Positions 35,158-47,289 of a stretch of DNA of 64,000 bases are shown piece by piece; the first letter of the stretch is position 1; each line of letters opens with the position of its first letter. The position numbers were made by a program, and so were the translations under genes. The notes under the pieces are model-generated. The model made no database searches, was not told the DNA's origin, and saw only the letters and a program-made list of their open reading frames with translations. Source of the stretch: Gnetum montanum (taxonomy: Eukaryota; Streptophyta; Gnetopsida; Gnetales; Gnetaceae); assembly GCA_015680685.1 (NCBI GenBank), contig MNCI01000920.1:268266-332265 (forward strand), in the 5' to 3' direction.

Positions 35158-35702
35158 GAGGCTTCTTTAGCAAATCTAGTTGTTTTTTTTTAGCAGATCT
35201 AATTTTTCTCCAAAAAATTTAATTTTTATAGAATTACCCTATGGGGGATTCTATATTACTTTCAACTTCCTCAACTAATGTTGAAATTGTTACATTTTTT
35301 ATCAATTAGGAATTTTTTGTTATTTTGAAAATGAAAATTTCTAAGATAGTAAGAAAAAAGTTATGATGACTTCTTCTAGTGATGTTAATGCAACTAAGAC
35401 GTCTAATTTTCTTCTTCCTAATGATGTATATGAGTTATTGATCATTGATCTTTCAACATAATATGTATTCATTTAAATTTTAGATTACCTTCATCAATCA
35501 AAGTTTTGTTTCATAGTTAAACGATGTAATGAAAACACATTACATCCAAATCCTTCATAGTAGTTATCAGTGTTATTTTTTTCTTCTTGTTGAGTTAGGC
35601 AATGCTTTCATGGTACAATGTGACCTAGATATAAGGTGGTTTATACATAAGAAAATAGTGTTAATCATTTGTAAGTGAGCTCCAAATTTTAATGTTCAAT
35701 CT
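35158..35702 (+). pseudogene. LINE-like ORF1 remnant, plus copy, left part (R2)
   Basis: It aligns with the reverse complement of about 22310-22890. A WAPNF-type block lies at its end, just left of RE-4. It resumes at 63059 after RE-4. The homologous minus-strand copy shows the uninterrupted sequence. Confidence 0.55.
35698..35702. other. RE-4 target-site duplication, left
   Basis: AATCT, identical to 63054-63058. Confidence 0.9.
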
Positions 35703-35796
35703 TGATGAATTGTAGATTGGCCCCATCGACCAAGCCCCATTGATGCATGATTTGATGCATTAACATTGCCTTATCAATGTGGTATCTATTTTTTCC

Positions 35797-35804
35797 TATA
35801 AATA
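35797..35804 (+). promoter_or_regulatory. TATA box of the RE-4 5' LTR
   Basis: TATAAATA in context TTCC...CATGCTC; the 3' LTR has TATAAACA at 62299. Confidence 0.6.
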
Positions 35805-35832
35805 CATGCTCACCCACCATGTTTATGGCATG

Positions 35833-35905
35833 NNNNNNNNNNNNNNNNNNNNNNNNNNNNNNNNNNNNNNNNNNNNNNNNNNNNNNNNNNNNNNNNNNNN
35901 NNNNN
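35833..35905. other. Assembly gap in the RE-4 5' LTR (73 N)
   Basis: Run of N. The matching part of the 3' LTR (about 62335-62710) is several times longer. Confidence 0.95.
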
Positions 35906-36251
35906 GATGTGTAGGGAAAGTGGGACTGGATGCTTATGTTAGGATTAATTAGACACTCATTAGTTAATTATATTAAACTAGCAATTAAATTGCTTCATTC
36001 CTTTCATCCTTTATTTTAAGCACCCAAAATAGAAAACATAAAAATAATAAAAATCATACACCTTGATTACACTTAACCATACCTTTGCATATCATAAGTG
36101 TAATTAGGAAGACAATGAATGACTGTTCGGGCAAGTTCACTTTCTAGAGGCTAGTGTATTAGAAGATAAAGGGTCCATGGAATTTGAATAGATTGTGCAT
36201 GAATGCTTAGTGATTCATATGGTTGAGCATAGGGGTATTCACCACTCATCA

Positions 36252-36270
36252 TTGGTGATATTGCTAATGA
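36252..36270 (+). other. RE-4 primer binding site
   Basis: TTGGTGATATTGCTAATGA directly after the LTR, a strongly mutated tRNA-Asp-type site. Confidence 0.6.
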
Positions 36271-36405
36271 TTTTTTTGTTTGAAATGTGTGCTACAGAGG
36301 CATAGTAAAAATCATTAACATCGTTGGACAAACCCTAAGGTTAAAAATCATTCTAAAAATAAATATAATAATTTAAGCATACATATATCTTATTCTAATT
36401 GTAAA

Positions 36406-38511
36406 ATGTATTCTTATCACAAGCATGATAATACTAAACCACCAATGCGTCAAGAATGCAGGGTGGTGTATACTCATCTAGATGAGTATGTACTCAACTT
36501 CACCTTCAACTTGAACTTGCATTATGATGAACAACTGCAATGGCGAGATATGGAGGGTAACATTGTAATGCCTCTTGATCAATCTATGCTTGAGATGCTA
36601 CTCCAAACTCTTAATAGGTTGGGCATCCAAGATCTTCAGGAAGATTACGTCATACATGACCATAACTACTGGTACTACTATCCCACTGAAATAGAATGCA
36701 AGAGAGATTGACACTAGAAGAAGCACCATGAGGCTTTGAATGGAAAATTGTTTACTATTTGATTATTCCCACTCAACCAAAATGATAATGAGGATCCTCT
36801 CTCTAGGAATTCTCAACATGATGATTTTACACCCCTTGATATTGATGATGGAGGCTTGAACCTAAAGCTATAGTCCACTATCAATAATTCAAGTTTAGTA
36901 AAAGTGGAAGTCCAAGTAGGGGCTCAACCAAGCATCAAGATGATAAGAAAGTTGACAAACATGGCCATAAAAAGCATAGAGGAGGTGGCAGATAGTTATT
37001 GAAATAATGATGATGATAAGCCTTTGGTAGCAACTTAGAGTATGTTGAATATTGAAGAAAAAGTAAAAATTCGAACTAGTAATGTAAAAGATAGTCAAAT
37101 CAAGTGACTTGATATGAACAATATTCCAAGATTTGAGGGGGGATATAACTCTAATCTACAAACATATCTTCAAGCTTTTCATGATGCTTGTGCCTTATAG
37201 AAAATAATTGGTAGAAATTAAAGCTATTTTCCAAAACACTCATCAAGGAAGTAGAAAGCTTGTATTAGTCCTTAGAGCCGAAATCCATTTGTAGGTGGAG
37301 TACAATGCTACAACTATTTAATAATAAATATTAGATGTACTCCCATGTGTCTAATATGAGAAGGTAGATCTAATGATGAAAGTAAGGAACACATGAACCC
37401 TTGGATGCCACCATTAGCAAATATTATTCTCTCATACATTGATGCCCTAGCCATGATTATTCTTAGTAGGAACAACTTTGCCACATCATAGATGGACTTA
37501 GATTAGAAACAAGAACTCTTGGGGTCTATGCCTAAGGTAGACTATTAGAACCTAGAATCCATCAAATCTAAAGGTTGATAAAGTAGGTAACAAAAAGAAG
37601 AAGAGTTGAGAAAACAGAAAAGTGCTGAGGAATATAATAGAGATCCTTCCATTAGAAAAAGGGAGGTTCGATTTTGAAACAATGAGGAGGAGTCATCACT
37701 TGATGAGGTGGTGCAACAAAAAACCTTGCCATTCCAAAGATTTTTTTCTAATATATCAGCCAAGGTTGATAAATTATGGAACTCTTTGGTGAAAAATTCA
37801 AAATTTCTCTAAAAATCATAGAAGAATAAAGAGAGTAGAGTAGTGAACATGACTGTAGGAGGTGAAAAGAAGCTAAGTGTGCCTACTAAAGGGGTAAGGA
37901 AAATGCTACAGTAGTAGAAGAGGTTATGGAGTAAAAATCAGTTGATGATGTCCTATTATGGATGTGACATTTGCCAATATAAACATCCCAAGGGATGTTG
38001 TCCTATTATGTCATACTTATAAGAATCTGGGGTGTATGCTCTGAATCTTAAACTAACACAAGGGTAAGCACCCAAAAGGTTTGCTTATCCTCAAGGCAAC
38101 GCAAGGTGGTTTCATCAACAACAATAGACTTATTATCCAAATGAATTACCACCATAGTCATATGAGTAATACTAATAGTGGTAGCATCCATAGTCATGGG
38201 GGATGTCACCAACAAGGTAGCAGTACCCTTATTGGCTACTAGATTCATATGGGTACTAGGTTTAGCAACCAATGTCTCCATGTGACTCTTCTAGTCATGC
38301 TTCTTTTGAGCATTACTGCTACCCTCTAGAGTATTACAGAACTCATTCTTCATCTACTAGAGGAAAAATCCCATATCCCTGTCAACCTCCTCATCCTTCA
38401 ACACATGCACCTCCATCCTCAATCCAATTACCACATGCTCCATCTATGCAAGGTGAGCTTCCAACCCAACTATAACAATGTAATGCTACCAAGGTTGTTA
38501 ACTTATAGTTG
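36406..38511 (+). pseudogene. gag: RE-4 gag, up to the RE-5 insertion
   Basis: It begins MYSYHKHDNT. Blocks shared with RE-2 and RE-6 gag are DEYVLNFTFNLN, DEQLQWRDMEGNIVMP, LDMNNIPRFEGGYNSNLQ (37100-37160), NISAKVDKLWNSL and a knuckle CDICQYKHPKGCC (about 37965-38005). A Pro/Ser/His-rich tail (38272-38475) follows, reaching the NATKVVN block just before RE-5. Numerous TAG stops and frame changes are present, and the capsid core around 37200-37500 is badly scrambled. The reading continues into protease at 46126 once RE-5 is removed. Confidence 0.85.
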
Positions 38512-38516
38512 GCTCC
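38512..38516. other. RE-5 target-site duplication, left
   Basis: GCTCC, identical to 46121-46125. Confidence 0.88.
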
Positions 38517-38540
38517 TAATGATTCATCATTTTAGTTAAC

Positions 38541-38630
38541 CGTGATATCGCGTATGTGATATTACGTACACGATATCACGTACGTGATATCATAACCTAG
38601 CTGTGATGTTGTGTACGTGATATTGCAACC
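38541..38630. repeat. GATATC palindrome array in RE-5 U3
   Basis: It includes the perfect palindrome GATATCACGTACGTGATATC (38572-38591) inside a longer imperfect one starting at about 38541. It sits immediately upstream of the TATA box. Confidence 0.9.
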
Positions 38631-38642
38631 TACCTCCTCATC

Positions 38643-38650
38643 TATAAATA
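38643..38650 (+). promoter_or_regulatory. TATA box of the RE-5 5' LTR
   Basis: TATAAATA after CATC; the 3' LTR copy is at 45393-45400. Confidence 0.65.
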
Positions 38651-39372
38651 ACAGGTAGGCAGTTCTAATAGGTAGTTTTTCAGTTCTTAGTTTTAGTGTC
38701 AAGTTTTATGTAGTTCTTCTCTTAACCCTTCTCTCCCAGTGTATGCCCGCAGTTTCGTGATTGTAATTGTGTGACATCCTTATTTGAGTGTGATGTACTT
38801 GGACACACACATGACTGGAAAGAAAGATCAAGATTACTTCATCATTGTAGCATTCAATTAGTTTAATTATTTACTTAATTGTTATTTACTATGGTTTTAG
38901 CTAATATCTCCTCACCCTAAACTCCATTTAAACCTAGAATGAGTATGACTTGATCACGAGCATTTAAGTGTAACTACTTGGTAACCCAATAGCGTACCTA
39001 GGATTTGCGCTTGGCAATCCTAGTGGTAGTCATGCACGAAGTCCAAGATGTGTACGAATGATTATGGAATGGATACTCATCGCACTTAGGCTAGTTTAGA
39101 TTCTCTCTCATCCTTTATCCCTTAGCTTAGTTAATATCATTTTCCATTACGTCCCAGGAGTAGCAATTAGTATAGGAGCACATCATACACCTCATTCTGG
39201 ACTAAACCATACGTGACAAAGTTAACATTATTCCAAATGGGATGATAGTAAACTATGACCTAAGGATAACCATCTTGATACCACAACTAGCCCGTCTATG
39301 GAGTTTGACTGGATTGCGTGTGAAATGCTCGTATTCGTATGGTTGAGTGTAGGGGTACCTTGCCACTCATCA

Positions 39373-39391
39373 TTGGTGCTGTTGCTGGGGA
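39373..39391 (+). other. RE-5 primer binding site
   Basis: TTGGTGCTGTTGCTGGGGA follows the LTR; four transitions away from the RE-6-like tRNA-Asp-type form. Confidence 0.8.
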
Positions 39392-39480
39392 TGGTGCTAG
39401 TTATCTATATTAGTTATATCATACAAGGTCGTTGTATAGGAATTAACAATATATATTTTATGAAGAAATAATTATAAAAA

Positions 39481-41491
39481 GTGACATATAAATTCACACA
39501 CAATTTCACAACCATGGCTCTCCTACAAGACTATAATAATGTCACATCTAATGAGGAAGTTCATTGGAGAACCAATGAACTATATGATAATGAAGATTGG
39601 AGTATGAAACCCGAGGTGGGGGTTTCTTATAAACATATGCAAAGGCAACATCGTCCCAACACATGAAAGCATAACTTACTGGATGATGATGAACCCCCAC
39701 TAGCCACTACAATCCTAATGCAAATACAGGAGGCTGTTCGAATCTCCCGTAGGCATTGTAAAGAGAGCTATCTACTAGGATCGATTTAAACAACTTTTCC
39801 AATTTCTCAGGAGGCTATGACTTGGATCTAAAACAACATTTACAAGCCTGCTACGATGCCTGTACATGGAACAACATTGATAATGGTTGGCAAAAACTCA
39901 AGCTCTTTCCCATGACACTCGTTGGCCGAGCAAAAGTATGGTATAGATCGTTAAAACCAAACTCAATACGACGTTGGTCAACAATGGTAGAACTCTTTAC
40001 TGAAAGATATCGAACCTACACAAGAGTGTCAGCCTTGAGGAAACAAATCCAAGAGTGGAAACAAGCACAACATGAACCCTTGGACATGGCCTTAGAAAGA
40101 TATTATGCACTGTTAAACAACTATCCAGGCCACGAGTTCTCCGAGGAAAGGCTAATGTACCATATCATTGATGGGCTTCATGATGCAACAAGAGAAACCC
40201 TAGGGATGTATGCCCAAGGTCAACTATATGAACTACGAACCCATCAAGTCCAATAGCTTATTAAGTAGGTAGCAAAAGAAGAAGGAGAAATGGCTAGATG
40301 GGAGAGTGTTGAAAAACATCAACGGGACTAGAATCTCAACTTAACAAAGGTCCATAATCACAAAAAGGAGAGATCAACCTATCTCAAGGAGGAAAAACCA
40401 TCTTTGCCAACACAACAATCACTAGAAGAAGTTGAGGCAAAGATCAATAAGATGTTGGAATGGACAAATAAAAAGTGTGGGGAATATATTAATATTATTG
40501 AATATAGAGTTTTGACAACTTGAGAAGCAGGGAAAAATATCATTAGACATTCAAAAAGAAGGAACAAGGAAAATAAGAGCTCAACTGCCAATCGTATGTA
40601 TGAATGCAACATCTGCCTGTACGATCACCCCAAGGGCCAATGCCCAATCTTGTTACATTTATATGAGCATTGGGAAAGCACATTACATCTAGAGTTCATA
40701 CAAAGATACTATGTTCAATCATAGTGGCAACAATCCTAGTCGTGGGGGAAGCCACCCCTAAATTGGAGACACCCTTCATATCCTTCGAATCCAAATGCTT
40801 ATCGCATTCAACATCCTGTTTCCCCAACTGGGTCAACATACTCTATCCCACCACATTATCATTCTCCTCAACACTATCAGCCCATGTCCTCAACACAATC
40901 ACCACCTTGTGTACCACACACATCTTCTAATTTTCAAAATTCTCATCCTTTTCCCCCTTCTACATCACCACCAACTATTCCTAAGATGTCTGCACCACAG
41001 CAACAACCCCCAAACTTTACTTGTGATACTATTACCAACAACAGTGAGAGGCCTCCTGAACCTCAAAAGTGTCCCTTCTTTAAACATGACTGTAAGAAGG
41101 GACAACATAATTCCAAGGCCGCTGCATCCTCCAACTCAACACAAGTCTAACACTGTGATGCACCCTTATCTTCGAACCCAACACCTCATGTTACTTCATC
41201 AGGGCCATCAACTCACACTCCAACAACCATATGGCCCAATGAACACAGCCATGGAGAGCGATGTCCTAATCCTTGCATACTATCTTACGGTCCCAAACAT
41301 CATAGTGGATCAACTCTTTATCTAGGAACCACATCTTATAAATTTCCCCACTATGCTTACTACAATCAAGTGTGTGAACCCCAATGGGGTAGGTATGACC
41401 ACGTTTCAATGTTTCCAACATGGAAGGATCCTCATCTTTCATTTATTAATCCATGCCATGCTCAACTGTTTGGTCATGGGGGATATCCCTA
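39481..41491 (+). pseudogene. gag: RE-5 gag
   Basis: The best preserved pol-less gag. From 39822 one frame runs to a TAA at 41489-41491 with only a few stops (for example at 40254 and 41148). The capsid core has QHLQACYDACTWNNIDNGWQ, LKLFPMTLVGRAKVWYRSLK and SIRRWSTMVELFTERYRTY, then HEPLDMALERYYALLNNYPG and HIIDGLHDATRETLGMYAQG (39822-40220). This fits the Retrotrans_gag domain. The knuckle is CNICLYDHPKGQC (about 40609-40647). A long Pro/Ser/His-rich C-terminal tail (40780-41490) ends HAQLFGHGGYP. An upstream frame (39481-39666) supplies the N terminus. No protease motif follows. Confidence 0.88.
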
Positions 41492-42889
41492 ATTTTAATA
41501 ACAACCAAGATTAATAAAAATTTTTCATTTTCTTTAATTTTATAATTTTTTTTCTAGTTTTTCATCTTTTACTTTCTTGTTTTATCTTTTTTTCTTTTTG
41601 TCTTTTTGATCTTTTTACCATTTTACAAGTAATCTCATCTATGAATAAAATACTCATGTGGCTCATTGGTTGAGTTGTGTTCTATGTTGTTGAGTCTTGA
41701 GTGATCAATTATGTGGACAGTGAGCCCATTACACCCACTCATCCATTCTACAAATAAGAGGTTCTGATCGAGGGTACAATGATATTCTTGACATTCTTAA
41801 AACTTAAAAATTAATTTTGTGTTCATTGTACCTAGAATGAAGAAGGATGGACCAAGAGGGAATGATTACAGTGTGACATCAAGGGGACTTGCAGATTCTC
41901 TTTGGTGATGTCTATGAGAGTTATCATGCAGTGTGGTTGTACTACAATCCTTGTAGATCTAACACAAAATGGGAGTAAGAGTCATCAAAAGGCGCTCAAA
42001 AATCCAATGCTCTTCTAGGGCATCCCACTGGAAATACATGCACCCATGCCTAAAGGTTGGCAGCTTCTCTAGATTCAACAATCAAAAAAAAAAAGAGAAA
42101 AAATAAAGGAAGTGCCATAAAACAAAAATCACTCCTCCCTTGAACAAAATGCCAAGTGATCATACACCTTGTTGTTCTGGTACTCTCATAGTTGCTCATC
42201 ATGGGATGAAAAAATGCAGTGTCATTGATTAGAGGAATGGACTTGGTCCTGATCTTGGAATGATGGGTTAATGACACATTAATCATGCTTTACACATAGG
42301 ATTCATTATGCCCTAGGTCAGTTACCTCATGTCCCAATCTCTACAATCCCTTCTATACCCCGTGTCATCTCACTGTTTATGTAATTGTTACTTTTGTCTC
42401 GTATAGCATAGAATTATTACCTCATTCTAGTAATATTTACATGTGTGTGTTTTGTGGAACCAGTGTAGATTACATTTAACCCTTCTAGTGCCCACGGACA
42501 CTTTTAAGTGTGGTTACATAAGGGCATTATAGGTTGGAACCTGCTTTTGGGAGGACCCACTTGTGTAATTTTTGTAATTTGCACTCATGACATAGCTCAC
42601 ACACCATTTATTACCCTCTATGTATAGTTCATGATATTCTTTCCCTTATCACTATCCCTCTGAATTCCAACATTCCTATGTACCATTACATGGCCTTTTT
42701 CTCTCACTTACCACCTGAGGATTTACTGATTAATTCCACCCACATATAATTATTCATGCCTTCAAAACTATCTAAATTACCCTAGAACCCTTTAACACAT
42801 TCCCAAATGCCCTTAATTTCCACTTTTAATTCCAGAATAACCTTCAAACTTCAGTATTTTTTCCCTCAACCTAAACATCGATAGGCTGC
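41492..42889 (+). other. RE-5 noncoding module
   Basis: It starts with a T-rich tract (41510-41640) directly after the gag stop. It shares blocks with RE-3 (ATCAAGGGGA) and with RE-2 and RE-6 (CCCATGCCT..AGGTT; GGGAGGACCCACTTGTG near 42550). No gene is seen. Confidence 0.7.
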
Positions 42890-45129
42890 ATGACAAGTTT
42901 GGTTGGAGAGGGCATATGACAAGGATAAGACATTTGGAGAGTTGATGATGGAAGAGAGGATCTATTTCAAAATTGGTATGTATCACCTCTTTCCCACAAA
43001 GGGCCTAAAAAGGATTTCAACATATGTGGCAAGGGGATGTGCAATGCTGATGGGAAATGTTAATGCTAAACTACCTCATCTATATTCAACAGAGATCCTA
43101 AGGCGGTTTGAAGAATGGAAGACAGGAAAGCTTGCATTACCCTTTCCTTATCTTATAAGGAAATTGTGCCAACATGCTGGTATCAAAGGACACACTAATG
43201 ATTTCCATTGAAAAGACTAGAATGCTTCATATGCTGAATTGTTAAAGCCACCAACTGCAAGGAAAATCACTGGTGAGATGCTGGGACCAGAACAAGAAAA
43301 AGAATAGATAGCTGGATCAACTACAACTCAACTTGAAAGACCCAGTCAACTTCCAAGTACAATAACAGGAAGTAGGACCTAGCATGGGCTAGGATAAACC
43401 ACTGCCACTGCAAGATTACAAACCATCGATGAGCCATCTCAGGGCCATCATTGAGACGGTCAATTAGGGAAGTTGTGATGGCGCAAATCTCTTATGCATC
43501 ATTAACAATGCCATACAGCCCATGGTTTCTTTGGATCATGCAAGGGGTGAAGTTTCCATTCATACAAAAGGAGGGAAAAGTACTTGGTCACAACAGATCT
43601 TGGGAAACACTGTATCTTTCCAAGTGCAATTAGAAATTGGTGAAGGGGCCACAATGGTGGTCATGCAACACCAGGATGCAGCAGGAGCTATAGAAATGGT
43701 TACAAACTACATTAAAGAATCATTCAATGTACCTATTGTACCATCGATAGATCTCATAGGAGCACAGGATGCTCAAACTTTGGTCGGAACCTTAATGACT
43801 CCTATGAAACATGAGGATGCGCTTGATCGATTGCTACAAATAGAACAAGTAATGACGTCCCTGTTTGACATTCCTCAAGATGTTACAACAATTTAATTAG
43901 ACCTCATTTTCACTAAGGGGAAGCTAGTCTTGACAGAGGTGAGGGTCGAGCATGCTGAAGCAAAGGTGCAAAAATTGCAAGAAAAGCTCGTGGACCTACA
44001 AGTAGCACAACAGGACCCTTTGCAATTTGTTCCCACGGACCAGCTGGACAGTTTCAAAACTGAACAACTAACCAAACTACTAACAGAGAATAAGAAGGTG
44101 GCAGAAGAAAAAGAGAAGGCTATTTGGGATGCCTCTACACGATAGGTGCAAACTCATGCACATACCAAGGCACTTAAGACCTTACAAGAGGAAAACAAGT
44201 AGCTTGTTACCAAAAACCTTCGGTTGACCTCTATGGAGAAGTAAAATAATGTTCTCGAAGAACATTTTCATCAGTTACGAGAAAAATTCATCTAGGTCAA
44301 CCAAGACATGAGCTGTTTAGACAAGGAGAATTGAACCCTCTTAATGGAGGAGGTACGCACCATCCACCAAAAGATAGCTATCGAAATAAGCGCATGGCAA
44401 AATGAGGTTAAATAGCATGAAAATATAAAGGAGCACTTCTGGGACCATGTGGGGACATACAAATAGATCCTTGAGAAGGAGATCCATATGACCAAGTCCC
44501 ACATCAATGCTATCAGTGCTTAAACTAATTGGCAAGCCATATTGGAGACATATGAATTTTCCCACCAGGCGGAAGTTAAGAATCAGGACCTGCAGATCCA
44601 AGATCTTACAAAATACATGGAGTTGATAAACTTGTGGTATGCCAACGTTGCCATGCTAATAGCAGGGTACTTGAGAACAAAGCTCGAGAAATAGGTAGCT
44701 ACCACCTACATCAAATATGAAACAGAATTTGCAGAATGCAAGAAGATATTGAAAAATTTGGAGATTGCAAATTTCAAACTTGAGGTGGTGAAGGCAAGCT
44801 ACCAAGGACAAAAAGGTGTCATAATAGATTTGGCTTGATGGCTTGTAGATTTTTAAGAATATAGAGACAAAGCCAAAGCCTACGAGGAGGAATGATGGGT
44901 GTTTGTGGCTTGGTATGTCAAGGAAAATAAAATGTTTCTGCAACTACCCTGCCAATGGGAAGTGCCGACTCCATCAAACATCGAAACATTATCATGGATG
45001 GCACAAGATCCCCAGACTGAAGAGGAGAAACTCCAGGCCATACTTCAACGCCATCAAGTTCCAAGACCTGGAGCACAAGACAAGGGAAAAGCAGCTATGG
45101 AGGAGCCATTGCCACTAGGAACTACATGA
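42890..45129 (+). pseudogene. RE-5 ORF3, N-terminally shortened
   Basis: The first conserved residues are DKDKTFGELMMEERIYFKIG (42914-42973), corresponding to the middle of the RE-3 ORF3 N-terminal region; the FGPF/EWYL block is absent. Then come LYSTEILRRFEEWKTG and LALPFPYLIRKLCQHAGIKG (to 43190; RE-4 has LPFPCLIKKLYKIIGI). After a less conserved stretch, 43930-44700 is rich in Glu, Lys, Gln and Leu and looks like coiled coil (for example KVQKLQEKLVDLQVAQ). The C terminus has MFLQLPCQWEVPTPSNIETL (RE-4: MFPTIPYPWVVPISIHIVEA) and ends EEPLPLGTT, TGA at 45127. Several in-frame TAG stops. Function unknown. Confidence 0.75.
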
Positions 45130-45295
45130 GTTCCACCAATTTTGTAGCTGTAGCACATTCTTTGCGTTGTGTCTCAATTTTTTTTGATTCCACACTATGG
45201 CATAAATCCATTTTCACCATCCAATAATCTCGTACCTATCCACTGTGTAATCAATGGAGCTTGTTCTCACTATAACTCAAGGACGAGTTTTCATT

Positions 45296-45309
45296 CAGTC
45301 ATGGGGGTA
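45296..45309 (+). other. RE-5 polypurine tract
   Basis: CAGTCATGGGGGTA directly precedes the 3' LTR. Confidence 0.85.
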
Positions 45310-46120
45310 TGATGAGTCGCCATATTAGTTAACCGCGATATCGCAGCCTAGCTGCGATATCATGTACGTGATATTGCAACTAGCTCCTCATCTATAAATA
45401 AGAGGTAGACAGTTCTGATAGGCAGTTTTTCAGTTCTTAGTTTGAGTGTCAAGTTTTATGTAGTTCTTCTCTTAACCCTACTCTCCCAGTGTATGCCCAC
45501 ATGTGGTGATTGTAATTGTATGGCATCCTTATTCAAGTGTGATGTACTTGGACATGCACATGACTAGAAATAAAGATCGAGATTACTTTATCATTGTAGC
45601 ATTCAATTAGTTCAATTATTTACTTAATTGTTATTTACTACTTTCTTAGCTAATATCTCCTCACCCTAAACTCCTGTTAAATGTGGAATGAGTATGACTT
45701 GATCACGAGCATTTAAGTGTGACTACTTGGTAACCTAGTGGGGTACCTAGGATCTACGCTTGGTAATCCCAGTGGTAGTCATGCACAAAGTCTAAGATGT
45801 GTACAAATGATTAAGGAATAGATACTCATCAGACTTTGGATAGTTTAGATTCTCTCTCATCCTTTTTCCCTTAGCTTAGTTAATATCATTTTCCATTATG
45901 CCCAGGAGTAGCAATTAGTATAGGAACACATCATACACCTCATTTTGGACTAAACCATACATGACAAAGTTAACACTAGTCCAGATGGGAAGACAACAAA
46001 ATTCGACCTAAGGATAACCATCTTGATACCACAACTAGCCCGTCTACGGAGTTCAACAAAATCGCACATGAAAAACTCGTATTCGTATGGTTGAGTGTAG
46101 GGGTACCTCACCACTCATCA
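45310..46120 (+). repeat. RE-5 3' LTR
   Basis: TGATGAG to CTCATCA, 811 bp, with GATATC palindromes at about 45336-45375 and the TATA box at 45393-45400. AATAAAG follows near 45570. Confidence 0.93.
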
Positions 46121-46125
46121 GCTCC
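46121..46125. other. RE-5 target-site duplication, right
   Basis: GCTCC, identical to 38512-38516. Confidence 0.88.
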
Positions 46126-46742
46126 TTAGCCAAGTGGTTCAAAACAAAGATCCCATAAAATACCATTCTTTCAAAACAATAGCCCTACTAAACCCTCAGC
46201 TACTTATGTGGCAACTAGCATTGTATCCCTTTCATCCTTCTCCTCCATTTCTTTCGAAAGCCATTCAAACCAAATACCTCTTAAGATCTACATAGTTATG
46301 TTAACCCATGTTGTATCTAATTGGATCAATTATGGAAACCTTCCTATGAAAAGAGTTGATCTTAGAAGTCCTCTTATTTATTTACATGTTATTGAGAATA
46401 AGCCCTGCAAAGCTCTTCTTGACTCAGGTTCTAGAGTTTATCTAATTTCTCACAAAATGTACAATGCTTGGAACCTTCCTACTCTTAAGAAGAGTAATGT
46501 TCATTTAGAACTAGAAGATCAGTTCATCATTTTCCCAACTAGTAGAAGATATTGTGACCATTGTCTATGGATGGTCTTATCCTGTTGATTTCCTAGTAAT
46601 CAAAGTTGACAATTGCAAAAGGAACTTTTCAATCATTATGGGAAGGGCTTGGTTGATCACTATTGATGCAAAACTGAGCATAAGAGATCTTTCCTTGAAA
46701 ATTTTCAAGGAAAATGTATTTGAAAAGATCAAGAAAAAGTGA
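46126..46742 (+). pseudogene. RE-4 protease domain
   Basis: It resumes the RE-4 frame after RE-5. PFFQNNSPTKPS matches RE-2 RPFFRTNSPTKPL. The frame at 46208 gives IVMLTHVVSNWIN and SPLIYLHVIENKPCKALLDS with an intact Asp-Ser-Gly at about 46422-46430. After a frame change near 46540 come TIVYGWSYPVDFLVIKVDN and FSIIMGRAWLITID (46620-46665). The catalytic triplet is kept, but the frame change splits the domain. Confidence 0.87.
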
Positions 46743-47289
46743 GTTCCATGCATCACGTACAATGATATAGGGTGCAACTACATGCAGAAACTTTGGTTCA
46801 TGAAAAGAGCATCTAGTCCTACATGTAGGCAATGTGTAAATGAGGAAAATATTCAAAGGTTCCTATACTCAACAACCATTAAATAGGAGGACACCTAGTG
46901 GCTAATAGCTAATCTTGGAAGTAGCACACTTTGCATGGAACTTATTGAGAGCTTAACATGTGCCTATGTTGAAGGCATGGATGAACTAGAGCAAGTTCAT
47001 CACAACACTCTGATGCAAATGATGACATCTATTGGGGAGTGTTGGAAATCCTTAAAAATTTTAAACAAGAGCCCTTATAGTTAAAACCTCTATGTACCAT
47101 CATGGAGTATGAATTAGTGAAAAATGGAAAGTTGGTAACAATTAATGCTAATGTTGCTTTTGAACAAAAATAGATGCTATTAAGAGTGGTTAATAAATGA
47201 TCAAAAACCTTTGGTTAGTTATATCTTAAACTCATATGGATTGATCCTAGGATATGTCAGCATCGTATCTACATTGATCTAGCCATGAA

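Larger units (their letters stand above)
35703..36251 (+). repeat. RE-4 5' LTR (with gap)
   Basis: TGATGAA to CTCATCA. The TATA box is at 35797-35804. A 73-N gap at 35833-35905 replaces sequence that occupies roughly 340 bp in the 3' LTR, so the gap length is underestimated. Confidence 0.9.
38517..39372 (+). repeat. RE-5 5' LTR
   Basis: Starts TAATGATTC (TG mutated to TA; ungapped alignment with TGATGAGTC of the 3' LTR), ends CTCATCA, 856 bp. U3 carries GATATC palindromes at 38541-38630. It is 45 bp longer than the 3' LTR, mainly through extra palindrome units. Confidence 0.9.
38517..46120 (+). mobile_element. RE-5: pol-less Athila-related LTR element with gag and ORF3
   Basis: It has LTRs at 38517-39372 and 45310-46120, a perfect GCTCC duplication, a primer site at 39373, gag (39481-41491), a noncoding module (41492-42889), an N-terminally shortened ORF3 (42890-45129) and a polypurine tract. 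There is no protease, RT or integrase. Same layout as RE-3. It lies between gag and protease of RE-4 in the same orientation. Confidence 0.93.

Noticed and set aside
42890-45129. ORF3 as an envelope-like gene
   Set aside because: The position fits, but no signal peptide, membrane segment or furin-like site is visible in any of the three copies.
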